Assembly (NCBI GenBank): GCA_964544595.1 | Contig: CAZJBM010000003.1 | Span: forward strand, 1 to 64,000 | Length of the DNA: 64,000 nucleotides | DNA from: JAGBWK01 sp964544595 | Lineage (GTDB): Bacteria; Bacteroidota; Bacteroidia; Bacteroidales; Muribaculaceae | Direction: 5' to 3' | Shown: piece after piece, positions 15,632 to 22,789 of the stretch | Layout of the letters: every line of letters begins with the position of its first letter | How positions within the stretch are numbered: the first letter of the stretch is position 1 | Made by a program: the position numbers and the translations under genes | The notes under the pieces: generated by a model | What the model saw: the letters and a program-made list of their open reading frames with translations, nothing else | Told to the model about the DNA's origin: nothing | Databases searched by the model: none

Positions 15632-17659
15632 TTATGATTTGTAGTTACGGGTCTGCACCTTGATTGCCTCGTAGTTGAGGGGCTCCTTGAGGAGGATAGG
15701 CTTCTCGTTGTCGCCGGTGTATTTCCAGCAGCTTACGTACATGTAGTCTTTGTCGTTGCGGAGCGCTTCGCCGTCGGGGGTCTGATACTCTTCGCGGAAG
15801 TGGGCGCCGCACGATTCGTTGCGGTGGAGCGCGTCGATCGCCATCATCTTGGCTATTACCAGGAAGTCTTCGAGGCGGAGGGCCTTCTCCAGCTCGGTGT
15901 TGAGGTCGTTGGCCGAGCCTACCACCTTAAGGTCGGAGTAGAATTCCTTGGTCACCTCGGCGATCTCGTCGACCGCTTTCACGAGGCTCTGGAGCGTGCG
16001 GCCCATGCCTACGAGGTTCCACATCACGTGGCCGAGCTTCTTATGGATTTCGTCGGGCGACTTGGTGCCTTTTATGTTCATCAGCTTCTCGATGCGCGCC
16101 TTCACCCCTGCCTCTGCCTCGGCGAATTCCTTGGTGTTGGTCTTGAAGTGGGGCACTTTGATCTGGTCGCTGAGGTAGTTCTGGATGGTGTAGGGGAGCA
16201 CGAAGTAGCCGTCGGCGAGGCCCTGCATGAGGGCCGACGCTCCGAGGCGGTTGGCGCCGTGGTCCGAGAAGTTACATTCGCCGATCGCGAAGAGGCCCTT
16301 GATCGAGGTCTGCAATTCGTAGTCGACCCAGATGCCGCCCATCGTGTAGTGCGATGCCGGGAATATCTGCATCGGGGTGTGGTAGGGGTCGTCGTCCGAA
16401 ATCATCTGATACATGTCGAAGAGGTTTCCGTAGCGGTCGCGTACCACGTCCTCGCCCAGGCGGTCGATCGCGTACTTGAAGTCGAGGTAGACGGCGTTGC
16501 CGGTGCCTACGCCGTAGCCCGCGTCGCAGCGCTCCTTAGCCGCGCGCGAGGCGATGTCGCGGGGGCAGAGGTTGCCGAATGCCGGGTATCGGCGCTCGAG
16601 ATAGAAGTCGCGGTCTTCGTCGGGTATGTCGGTCGGTTTGAGCTTGCCGGCGCGGATTGCCTCGGCGTCCTCTTTCTTCTTCGGCACCCAGATGCGGCCG
16701 TCGTTGCGAAGCGACTCAGACATGAGCGTGAGCTTAGACTGATCCTCGCCGTGAACAGGTATGCAGGTCGGGTGGATCTGGGTGAAGGCGAGGTTGGAGA
16801 GATAAGCGCCCTTCTTGAATGCCTGGACAGCTGCCGAGCCGTTGCAGCCCATAGCGTTGGTCGACAGGAAGAATGTGCGGCCGTAGCCGCCGGTGGCGAG
16901 CACGACGCAGTGAGCGGCGTAGCGCTCGATCTCGCCGGTGATGAGGTTGCGCACGATGATACCGCGGGCGCGGCCGTCGATGATCACCAGGTCGAGCATC
17001 TCGCGGCGGTTGAAGCTCTTGACGGTGCCTTTCTGTATCTGGCGGTTGAGCGAAGAGTAGGCGCCGAGCAGCAGCTGCTGGCCGGTCTGGCCTTTGGCGT
17101 AGAATGTGCGGCTCACCTGGGCGCCGCCGAATGAGCGGTTGGCCAGAAGGCCGCCGTATTCGCGGGCGAAGGGTACGCCCTGAGCCACGCACTGGTCAAT
17201 GATATTGTTCGACACCTCGGCCAGACGGTAGACGTTGGCCTCGCGAGAGCGGAAGTCGCCCCCCTTTACCGTGTCGTAGAATAAGCGGTAGATAGAGTCG
17301 CCGTCGTTCTGATAGTCCTTCGCGGCGTTGATACCGCCCTGGGCCGCGATCGAGTGGGCGCGGCGCGGTGAGTCCTGTATGCAGAAGTTAAGCACGTTGA
17401 AGCCGAGCTCGCCGAGGGTCGACGCTGCCGACGCGCCTGCCAGGCCGGTGCCTACCACGATCACGTCGAGATTGCGCTTGTTGGCGGGGTTGACGAGCTT
17501 CTGATGAGCCTTATAGTTGGTCCACTTGTCAGCTATGGGACCTTCGGGGATTTTGGAGTCGATCTGATATTCGGGGAGAGCTGCCGATTCGATGTCGGCA
17601 TAATCCTTCATGATGGGGGTTGAGTCAATCATCCCTTCGACATTTTTCAAGTCTGCCAT
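15632..17659 (-). CDS. frdA: Fumarate reductase/succinate dehydrogenase flavoprotein subunit
   Basis: The 675-residue catalytic subunit carries covalent FAD. The Rossmann motif VVGTGLAGASAAS lies at residues 68-80. The FAD-linking His is His102 in RRAHSIAAQGGINA. Active-site segments include HPTCIPVHGED and the Arg in the capping domain, and YTMGGIWVDYELQTS near the substrate site. It reduces fumarate to succinate on the cytoplasmic face. The length (longer than E. coli FrdA) and the sequence fit the Wolinella/Bacteroidetes type that pairs with a single dihaem cytochrome b. Spacing to the cytochrome gene is 13 bases, so the three genes form one operon. Confidence 0.97.
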   Translation of the reverse strand: MADLKNVEGMIDSTPIMKDYADIESAALPEYQIDSKIPEGPIADKWTNYKAHQKLVNPANKRNLDVIVVGTGLAGASAASTLGELGFNVLNFCIQDSPRRAHSIAAQGGINAAKDYQNDGDSIYRLFYDTVKGGDFRSREANVYRLAEVSNNIIDQCVAQGVPFAREYGGLLANRSFGGAQVSRTFYAKGQTGQQLLLGAYSSLNRQIQKGTVKSFNRREMLDLVIIDGRARGIIVRNLITGEIERYAAHCVVLATGGYGRTFFLSTNAMGCNGSAAVQAFKKGAYLSNLAFTQIHPTCIPVHGEDQSKLTLMSESLRNDGRIWVPKKKEDAEAIRAGKLKPTDIPDEDRDFYLERRYPAFGNLCPRDIASRAAKERCDAGYGVGTGNAVYLDFKYAIDRLGEDVVRDRYGNLFDMYQMISDDDPYHTPMQIFPASHYTMGGIWVDYELQTSIKGLFAIGECNFSDHGANRLGASALMQGLADGYFVLPYTIQNYLSDQIKVPHFKTNTKEFAEAEAGVKARIEKLMNIKGTKSPDEIHKKLGHVMWNLVGMGRTLQSLVKAVDEIAEVTKEFYSDLKVVGSANDLNTELEKALRLEDFLVIAKMMAIDALHRNESCGAHFREEYQTPDGEALRNDKDYMYVSCWKYTGDNEKPILLKEPLNYEAIKVQTRNYKS

Positions 17660-17672
17660 ATCTGATTGGTAT

Positions 17673-18701
17673 TTATTTGTTTTCTGAATTAGTTTTTTCG
17701 GGTTGTGCTTTGCCGGGGCAGGCGGGGTTCTGGCAGTCGGCGTTCACGCATACGCCGTTCTCGCAGCAGCCTTCGGGGCAGCCGGCCTGGGCGCAAGCCT
17801 CGTTGGCGCAGTCGGCCTGATTGCAGGCGCCTTCGGTGCATCCCGCGGTTTCGCAAGCCTCGTTGCCGCAAGCCGTTTCGCCGCAAGCGGCCTTGTCGCA
17901 GTCGGCCTCGGTGCAAGCAGCCTCGCCGCAGCTTACGCTCCATTTCCCTTCCATCATCTCGAAAGGATAGGCTTTGCCATCCTCGCTCATCTCTATATAC
18001 TGCTCCTGGAGATCGGGGCAGAGGAGGTAGCACTCATGTTTCGCGCATACGGTGAACACGATAGCCTCAGCCACAAACAGGCCGCAGACCACCGTGGCCC
18101 ATACGTTGCCGATCACTTTCAGGCGCGGGAGCCAGGTCTTGTTGTTGATGCCCGACGACTGGCACATCGACCAGAAGCCGTGGGTCATGTGAAACCAGAG
18201 GGCGATGAAGCCGATGCAGTAGATGATTACGGTCCAGGGGCATGAGAAGGCCTGCTGGATGAAGAGAGTGCCCGCTGCGGGGGGAACGTCGGTCGGGAGG
18301 CCGAGTATCTCTACGAGCTGCATTTTTGCCCAGAATTGCCACATGTGCACGGCAAGGAAGCAGAGAATCACCACGCCGAGCACCAGCATATTCTTTGATG
18401 CCCATTCTACCTGAGGCGGACGCGAGGTCACGTTGTAGCGGTCGTTGCCGCGGGCGTTATGGTTCTCCCAGGTGAGCCAAAGCGCGTAGAGGATATGGAG
18501 CACGAAGCCCGCTGCCAGTATCAGCGTGCCGACGAAGGCATACCAGTTGGCGCCGAGAAATTCACACACCACGTTGTAGGCCGACGGCCAGAACAACGCG
18601 ACTCCATTCATCAACACGTGAAATGTAACAAACAGGATTAAGAAAGCTCCGGTCAATGCCATGACAAACTTTCTTCCGATTGAAGAGCTTGTTAACCACA
18701 T
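17673..18701 (-). CDS. frdC: Fumarate reductase cytochrome b subunit with Cys-x4 repeat tail
   Basis: The first 235 residues are a normal dihaem cytochrome b anchor of the Wolinella/Bacteroides type: five membrane helices and candidate haem-ligand His residues in FHVLMNGVALF, HILYALWLTWENHNARG, VHMWQFW and WFHMTHGFWSMCQSSGIN. It passes electrons from menaquinol to the FeS subunit. Unusual is the C-terminus. Residues 258-328 hold 16 cysteines, nearly all spaced exactly five residues apart (C-GEAA-C-TEAD-C-DKAA-C and so on), followed by a short charged end. I know of no such tail on this family, whose members end near residue 230-240. The tail begins after ALLVAEA-like helix 5 and a soluble Cys-containing linker. 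The frame is unbroken from ATG 18701. Confidence 0.92.
   Translation of the reverse strand: MWLTSSSIGRKFVMALTGAFLILFVTFHVLMNGVALFWPSAYNVVCEFLGANWYAFVGTLILAAGFVLHILYALWLTWENHNARGNDRYNVTSRPPQVEWASKNMLVLGVVILCFLAVHMWQFWAKMQLVEILGLPTDVPPAAGTLFIQQAFSCPWTVIIYCIGFIALWFHMTHGFWSMCQSSGINNKTWLPRLKVIGNVWATVVCGLFVAEAIVFTVCAKHECYLLCPDLQEQYIEMSEDGKAYPFEMMEGKWSVSCGEAACTEADCDKAACGETACGNEACETAGCTEGACNQADCANEACAQAGCPEGCCENGVCVNADCQNPACPGKAQPEKTNSENK
17718..17930 (-). repeat. 15-bp-period coding repeat (Cys-x4 units)
   Basis: The DNA coding for the cytochrome b tail repeats with a 15-base period, each unit starting with a TGC cysteine codon followed by four variable codons rich in Ala, Glu, Asp, Asn and Gly. 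Fifteen intervals; only the PEG-C and CC steps break the spacing. Confidence 0.9.
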
Positions 18702-18892
18702 AGAAGTTTAGAGGGTTTTGAGATTATTAATGTAGATAATTATTTGATTTATAGTCTAATAACTTCGTGTAGCGCATTTGTGAACCACAAAATTAACACT
18801 TTTTCGCGGCGTCAGCAAATTTTTAAGATAAATTGTTTGGCACATTTTTTGTAACTTTGCTCCGAAAATCAATCTTTAACATCAGTTATTTA

Positions 18893-19633
18893 ATGAATAT
18901 CGGCTCCACTTTCAGGGCATTGCCCCCGGTGACTAAAAATCTCCTTATTATCAATGTGATAATTTGGGCCGTCGCCAACATCATGCCCGCGGCCTCCGAC
19001 CGCATCGTTGATATATGCGCCTTGCACTACTTCAGCTCCGCCTCCTTCCGCCCATGGCAGTTGATCACCTACATGTTCGTCCAGACAGGCTTCCAGCATC
19101 TCTTCTTCAATATGTTTGCCCTGTTCATGTTCGGCATCGTGATCGAGCGGTCGCTCGGATCCAAGCGCTTCCTCTTCTATTACATGAGCTGCGGAATCGG
19201 CGCGGGCCTCATCCAGCTCGGCGTTTTCTCCCTCGCTATAGCCCACTACACCACCTCGCTCCCCCTCGGCCTTACCGTCGAGCAGATCAACGCCCTCGAA
19301 GTCCCCGCCGGCTATGTGCTCAACACCGGCTTCCCCGCCGTCAACGCCATTTGGAGTCTTATCAACACCCCTATTATCGGCGCTTCGGGAGCCGTCTTCG
19401 GCATCCTCCTCGCCTTCGGCATGATGTACCCCAAGGCTCCGCTCTATCTCTTCTTCATCCCGGTCCCTATCCAGGCCCGCTGGTTTGTGATAGGCTACGG
19501 CGTGATCGAGCTGCTTCAGGGCGTCAGCAACAATGCCGGCGACAACGTCGCTCATTTCGCCCACCTCGGCGGTATGCTCGTCGGTCTCATTATAATGCTT
19601 TATTGGCGTAAACATTCTGTTCAAGATTTCTGA
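18893..19633 (+). CDS. Rhomboid family intramembrane serine protease
   Basis: A 246-residue membrane protein with six hydrophobic segments. The catalytic Ser165 lies in IGASGAVFGILLAFG and the catalytic His224 in VAHFAHLGGMLVG. WR-like and HLLFNM features of the family are seen in GFQHLFFNMFALFMFG (67-82). It should cleave transmembrane substrates within the inner membrane; substrates are unknown. The start is ATG 18893 (MNIGSTFRAL); a TTG frame further upstream overlaps the promoter region. The second rhomboid begins one base after its stop, and the EEP gene follows, a gene order I recall as conserved in Bacteroidales. TAACTTTG at 18852-18859 is the likely -7 element. Confidence 0.92.
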   Translation: MNIGSTFRALPPVTKNLLIINVIIWAVANIMPAASDRIVDICALHYFSSASFRPWQLITYMFVQTGFQHLFFNMFALFMFGIVIERSLGSKRFLFYYMSCGIGAGLIQLGVFSLAIAHYTTSLPLGLTVEQINALEVPAGYVLNTGFPAVNAIWSLINTPIIGASGAVFGILLAFGMMYPKAPLYLFFIPVPIQARWFVIGYGVIELLQGVSNNAGDNVAHFAHLGGMLVGLIIMLYWRKHSVQDF

Positions 19634-19634
19634 T

Positions 19635-20507
19635 ATGCGTTCTGCGTCGTGGATTAGTAAATGGAAGTCGCTGAGCCTCCTGCTTAAGCTGATCGTGGTC
19701 AACGTGGCCATATTTCTGCTTATCAGGCTCGCCGGGGTGGTTCTGATGATTGTCGGGGGCGACATCGACCCCGCTATCAACGAGCTCGCGCTCCCGTCGT
19801 CGCTCTCTCTCCTCGTCTCCAGGCCCTGGACTCCGCTCTCATATATGTTCACCCACTACGATGTGCTCCACATATTGTTTAATATGCTGACACTCTATTG
19901 GTTTGGCCGTATCTTCCTCTATCGCTCCACCCCTCGTCAGCTCCTCGCTCTCTATCTTATGGGTGGGCTCGGCGGAGCTGTTCTCTATCTGCTGTGGGGC
20001 AACGTTTTCGGAGTCTCGGCGACGCTGCTCGGAGCCTCAGCCGCCGTCATGGCTATCGTCATCGCCGATGCCGTCCTGATGCCCGACTTCGAGGTCGGCC
20101 TGTTCCTGATAGGCATGGTAAGGCTCAAATGGGTGGCCGTGGCCATGGTGGCCCTCTTCGCCCTCGGGCTTGTCGGCAACAACGCCGGGGGCCATGTGGC
20201 CCATATCGGCGGCATACTCGTCGGCCTTTGGTACGGGCTGATGATGCTGCGCGGGCGCGACATCACCCGCCCCCTCAATCAGCTCCTCGACCTCCTCGCC
20301 AACCTTTTCCGCCGGCCCGCCGCGCCGCGAAAGGCTAAGTTCGGCCGTAAGAAGAAAGTTCGCCGCGACGCCAAGTCAGCCCCCCGCGACCGCGCCGCCG
20401 ACCATAAGCGTATCGACGTCATCCTCGACAAGATCAAGACTTCGGGCTACTCATCGCTTACCGCCGACGAGAAGCGCGAGCTCTTCGACCTCTCCAACCG
20501 CACCTGA
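19635..20507 (+). CDS. Rhomboid family intramembrane protease with C-terminal basic extension
   Basis: The second rhomboid, 290 residues. It keeps the catalytic pair: Ser135 in LGASAAVMAI and His190 in GGHVAHIGGILVG, with HILFNMLTLYWFG (79-91) as the conserved helix. After the membrane domain there is a cytoplasmic tail of about 80 residues, strongly basic (KAKFGRKKKVRRDAK) and ending in a small helical module (KRIDVILDKIKTSGYSSLTA) found on many Bacteroidetes rhomboids. ATG follows the stop of the first rhomboid with one base between, so the pair is co-translated. The two proteins are divergent, so this is not a recent duplication. Confidence 0.9.
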   Translation: MRSASWISKWKSLSLLLKLIVVNVAIFLLIRLAGVVLMIVGGDIDPAINELALPSSLSLLVSRPWTPLSYMFTHYDVLHILFNMLTLYWFGRIFLYRSTPRQLLALYLMGGLGGAVLYLLWGNVFGVSATLLGASAAVMAIVIADAVLMPDFEVGLFLIGMVRLKWVAVAMVALFALGLVGNNAGGHVAHIGGILVGLWYGLMMLRGRDITRPLNQLLDLLANLFRRPAAPRKAKFGRKKKVRRDAKSAPRDRAADHKRIDVILDKIKTSGYSSLTADEKRELFDLSNRT

Positions 20508-20526
20508 CACTCTTTTCCCCGCCACG

Positions 20527-21612
20527 ATGAATACTCCTGTCAAAATACTTCGGTCGATATGGCTCGCCTTGACCCTCTTGCTCGCCCTCGCCACTGTCCT
20601 GGGCGCCAACGCCGGGCTCATTTCGCCCCTTACATGGACCTTCCCCGCTTTCCTCGCCATGGCGTTCCCTATCCTCATCCTCGCGACCCTTTTGGCCGCA
20701 GTGGTCAACCTCCTCTTCCGTCGGCGCTGGGCGTTGATTCAGCTCGCCTCGGTGTTGTTGTCGGTCAATGCCTTGGCCTCCTTCTGCCCGGTCAATTACC
20801 CTAAGTCGGCCCCGCGTGGGAGCGCGACTATCAGGTTTATGAGCTACAACGTCCTTTCGTTGAAAGATATCGAGGGGCTTTATCCCGAGGGCAATAGCCG
20901 TACGCTCTCTCAGCTCATCCGATCAGGCGCCGACATCATCTCGCTTCAGGAGTTCTACGATATGAAAGTCTACGGCAAGTATAAGTCGCAGGTCGACTCT
21001 ATCGATTCCCTCTACCCCTACTCCCTCTTCTTCGGCGACCCTTCGAGCGCCTTTCTCTCGAAGTATCCCCTCAAAAAGATCGAGTTGAGCCAGCCAGGCG
21101 ACGCTTGGGCCTGTTGGCTGGCCGCCGAGACAGTCGTCGATGCCGACACCATACTGCTCGTTTCGGCCCATCTCCAGTCGCTCGGTCTGTCGGATAACGA
21201 TAAGATTAATTATCAGATGTTTACCGAGGGCGACCGCGTCAGGGGGTGGAAAGGGAAGGCTATGAGCCTCTACGATAAGCTCGACACCGCTTTCGTCCAC
21301 CGAGCCCGGCAGGCCGATATGCTCGCCTCTCAGCTCGATTCGCTCGGCTATAACAACGTAATTCTTTCCGGCGACTTCAACGACGTCGAGGCTTGCTACG
21401 CCCTGCGCCGTCTGCGCCGGGGGCGTATGTTCTCAGCCTTCGCCAAAGCCGGATGCGGCCCGATCATTACGTATAATACCGACCGCTTCTACTTCCATAT
21501 CGACCATATATTATATGAGGGCAATCTCCGTGCTCTCGATTTCAGCCGCGGCGACATCCGCTCCTCCGACCATTATCCCGTCTACTGCACCTTCGAGCTG
21601 CTGAAGAAATAG
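20527..21612 (+). CDS. Membrane-anchored endonuclease/exonuclease/phosphatase (EEP) family protein
   Basis: The 361-residue protein has two or three N-terminal membrane helices (to about residue 90). An EEP phosphodiesterase domain follows with all the usual blocks: FMSYNVLSL, IISLQEF with the metal-binding Glu, VSAHLQS, LSGDFNDVE, and HIDHIL and SSDHYPVYC at the end. EEP enzymes hydrolyse phosphodiesters in nucleic acids, inositides or sphingolipids. Here the catalytic domain is tied to the membrane; substrate is unknown. It follows the second rhomboid by 19 bases in what looks like one operon. Confidence 0.88.
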   Translation: MNTPVKILRSIWLALTLLLALATVLGANAGLISPLTWTFPAFLAMAFPILILATLLAAVVNLLFRRRWALIQLASVLLSVNALASFCPVNYPKSAPRGSATIRFMSYNVLSLKDIEGLYPEGNSRTLSQLIRSGADIISLQEFYDMKVYGKYKSQVDSIDSLYPYSLFFGDPSSAFLSKYPLKKIELSQPGDAWACWLAAETVVDADTILLVSAHLQSLGLSDNDKINYQMFTEGDRVRGWKGKAMSLYDKLDTAFVHRARQADMLASQLDSLGYNNVILSGDFNDVEACYALRRLRRGRMFSAFAKAGCGPIITYNTDRFYFHIDHILYEGNLRALDFSRGDIRSSDHYPVYCTFELLKK

Positions 21613-21623
21613 CCGCGTCAGGG

Positions 21624-22034
21624 TCATGGCTCCGCGTACTCCGTCGTCGCGTCGAAGCAGGGGCAATCTTTCCGGGCGAAGTCGCGGTGACCTCTTACCC
21701 TCGCTCCCCGATATTCTGCCCGCAGTCTGGCTATCAGCTCCCTCAGCGCCTCCTTTTGTCGCTGCGTGCGCGTGTCCTTCGGAGTCTTGCAGTCCGCGGC
21801 CAGCCCCCCTACGTAGCATACACCTATCGAGTTGGCGTTGTGCCCCTTGCAGTGGGCCCCTACCTGTTCTGCGGGTCTCCCCTTAGCCACCGTTCCGTCG
21901 AGATATACCAGATAATGGTAGCCTATGCCGTTGAAACCGCGCTGACGGTGCCAGCGGTCAACATCCGCTACCTTTACTTCTCTCCCCTCAGGCGTGGCCG
22001 TGCAGTGAACGATAATCTCATTGATTTTTCTCAT
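21624..22034 (-). CDS. N-acetylmuramoyl-L-alanine amidase (phage-type, T7 lysozyme-like)
   Basis: This 136-residue amidase_2 domain protein resembles T7 lysozyme. Predicted zinc ligands are His10 (EIIVHCTATPEG), His116 (RGHRDFARKDCPCFD) and Cys124; Tyr in GIGYHYLVYLDGTV completes the site. It has no signal peptide, as expected for a lysis enzyme that relies on a holin. It lies with a holin and a large terminase on the same strand but is separated from the holin by a palindromic repeat cluster. Its stop is 12 bases from the convergent EEP gene. Function is secure; whether it serves a phage remnant or the host is open. Confidence 0.9.
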   Translation of the reverse strand: MRKINEIIVHCTATPEGREVKVADVDRWHRQRGFNGIGYHYLVYLDGTVAKGRPAEQVGAHCKGHNANSIGVCYVGGLAADCKTPKDTRTQRQKEALRELIARLRAEYRGARVRGHRDFARKDCPCFDATTEYAEP

Positions 22035-22084
22035 ATTAAAATAAATTTAGAAATTAGTTAAATTAAAACTCAAATCCAACCAGG

Positions 22085-22300
22085 CGTTGTACCCCCGAAC
22101 AGTAGGGATGCTCCATGGAGCATCCTCCTGACCGACAAGCAATTAAGGAGTAGATATGGAGCGCACGTCTTCAGCCGTGCGAAAGAGAATCCCCCCGACC
22201 AGAAATCTCTCTCTTTTACTGGGTGACGGCTTTAGCCGTCAGAAAGCGTCTACCCCTGTGCCCCCGCCCAGTAGCGCTGCTCAATGGAGCATCCTCCTGA
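22085..22300. repeat. Intergenic palindromic repeat cluster, copy 2
   Basis: It shares units with the clusters near 7.2 and 42.8 kb: GATGCTCCATGGAGCATC (22108-22125), GCACGTCTTCAGCCGTGC (22163-22180) and GACGGCTTTAGCCGTC (22225-22240), plus the linker ACTGGGTGACGGC and CAGAAAGCGTCTACCCCTG. It separates the amidase from the holin gene. No coding potential. Confidence 0.85.
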
Positions 22301-22334
22301 TATACAGCTAAATAACTACCGCATACCCCATGCC

Positions 22335-22760
22335 TTACTCCTTCAGGCTCTCCATAAGTTTCATAATGATTTCTCTCAGCCGGGGATTGGCGAGCAGATC
22401 CTCTACAAGCCCCGCCCCGCGGCGTATCTCCTCCTTCTGATATGTGGTTTCGAGCACCGACTTTAGCTCGCAGAATATGCAGTAAGCTCCGAATATCATC
22501 GTCAGCGCCGGTATCGGCATAATAGCCGCGGCTATCGTGTCGATACACGTAAGGCACATCATCGGCAGGAAATACTTCATCGCCTTGTCGCACGTTCGCT
22601 TCAGCCCCCGCGAATTGCAGGCTATGCCCCTCGCGGCCGATTTCCGCAGCCCCGTGAACAGGTCTATTGCCATGGCCGCGACCGTCGCCCCGTAGGTGAC
22701 GAATAGCCACAGCCCGAACGCGAGCAGATTCTCGCGGAAAAATTCAGTTACGGTTTCCAT
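22335..22760 (-). CDS. Phage holin family protein
   Basis: The 141-residue protein has hydrophobic helices at about 10-35, 60-80 and 85-105, with the cluster AIDLFTGLRKSAARGIACNSRGLKRT between them, typical of Bacteroidetes phage holins. The end is a charged amphipathic helix. Holins form membrane lesions that release or activate the endolysin. It lies 29 bases after the terminase stop on the same strand. The assignment is based on size, topology and neighbours. Confidence 0.75.
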   Translation of the reverse strand: METVTEFFRENLLAFGLWLFVTYGATVAAMAIDLFTGLRKSAARGIACNSRGLKRTCDKAMKYFLPMMCLTCIDTIAAAIMPIPALTMIFGAYCIFCELKSVLETTYQKEEIRRGAGLVEDLLANPRLREIIMKLMESLKE

Positions 22761-22789
22761 GTTGAGTGTTTCTTGTGTGTGAGTGAGTG

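Noticed and set aside
15800..17134. 444-codon plus-strand frame
   Set aside because: Antisense of frdA, which is unmistakable on the minus strand.
17703..18245. Plus-strand frames rich in Ala/Gly or Arg over the Cys-x4 tail
   Set aside because: By-products of the 15-bp repeat; the minus-strand frame continues directly from the cytochrome b domain.
18833..18892. Upstream TTG start for the first rhomboid
   Set aside because: It would lie within the -7 promoter element; ATG 18893 gives the normal N-terminus.
22216..22710. 164-codon minus-strand frame overlapping the holin
   Set aside because: It overlaps the holin in another frame and runs into a repeat cluster; no hydrophobic pattern or family match.
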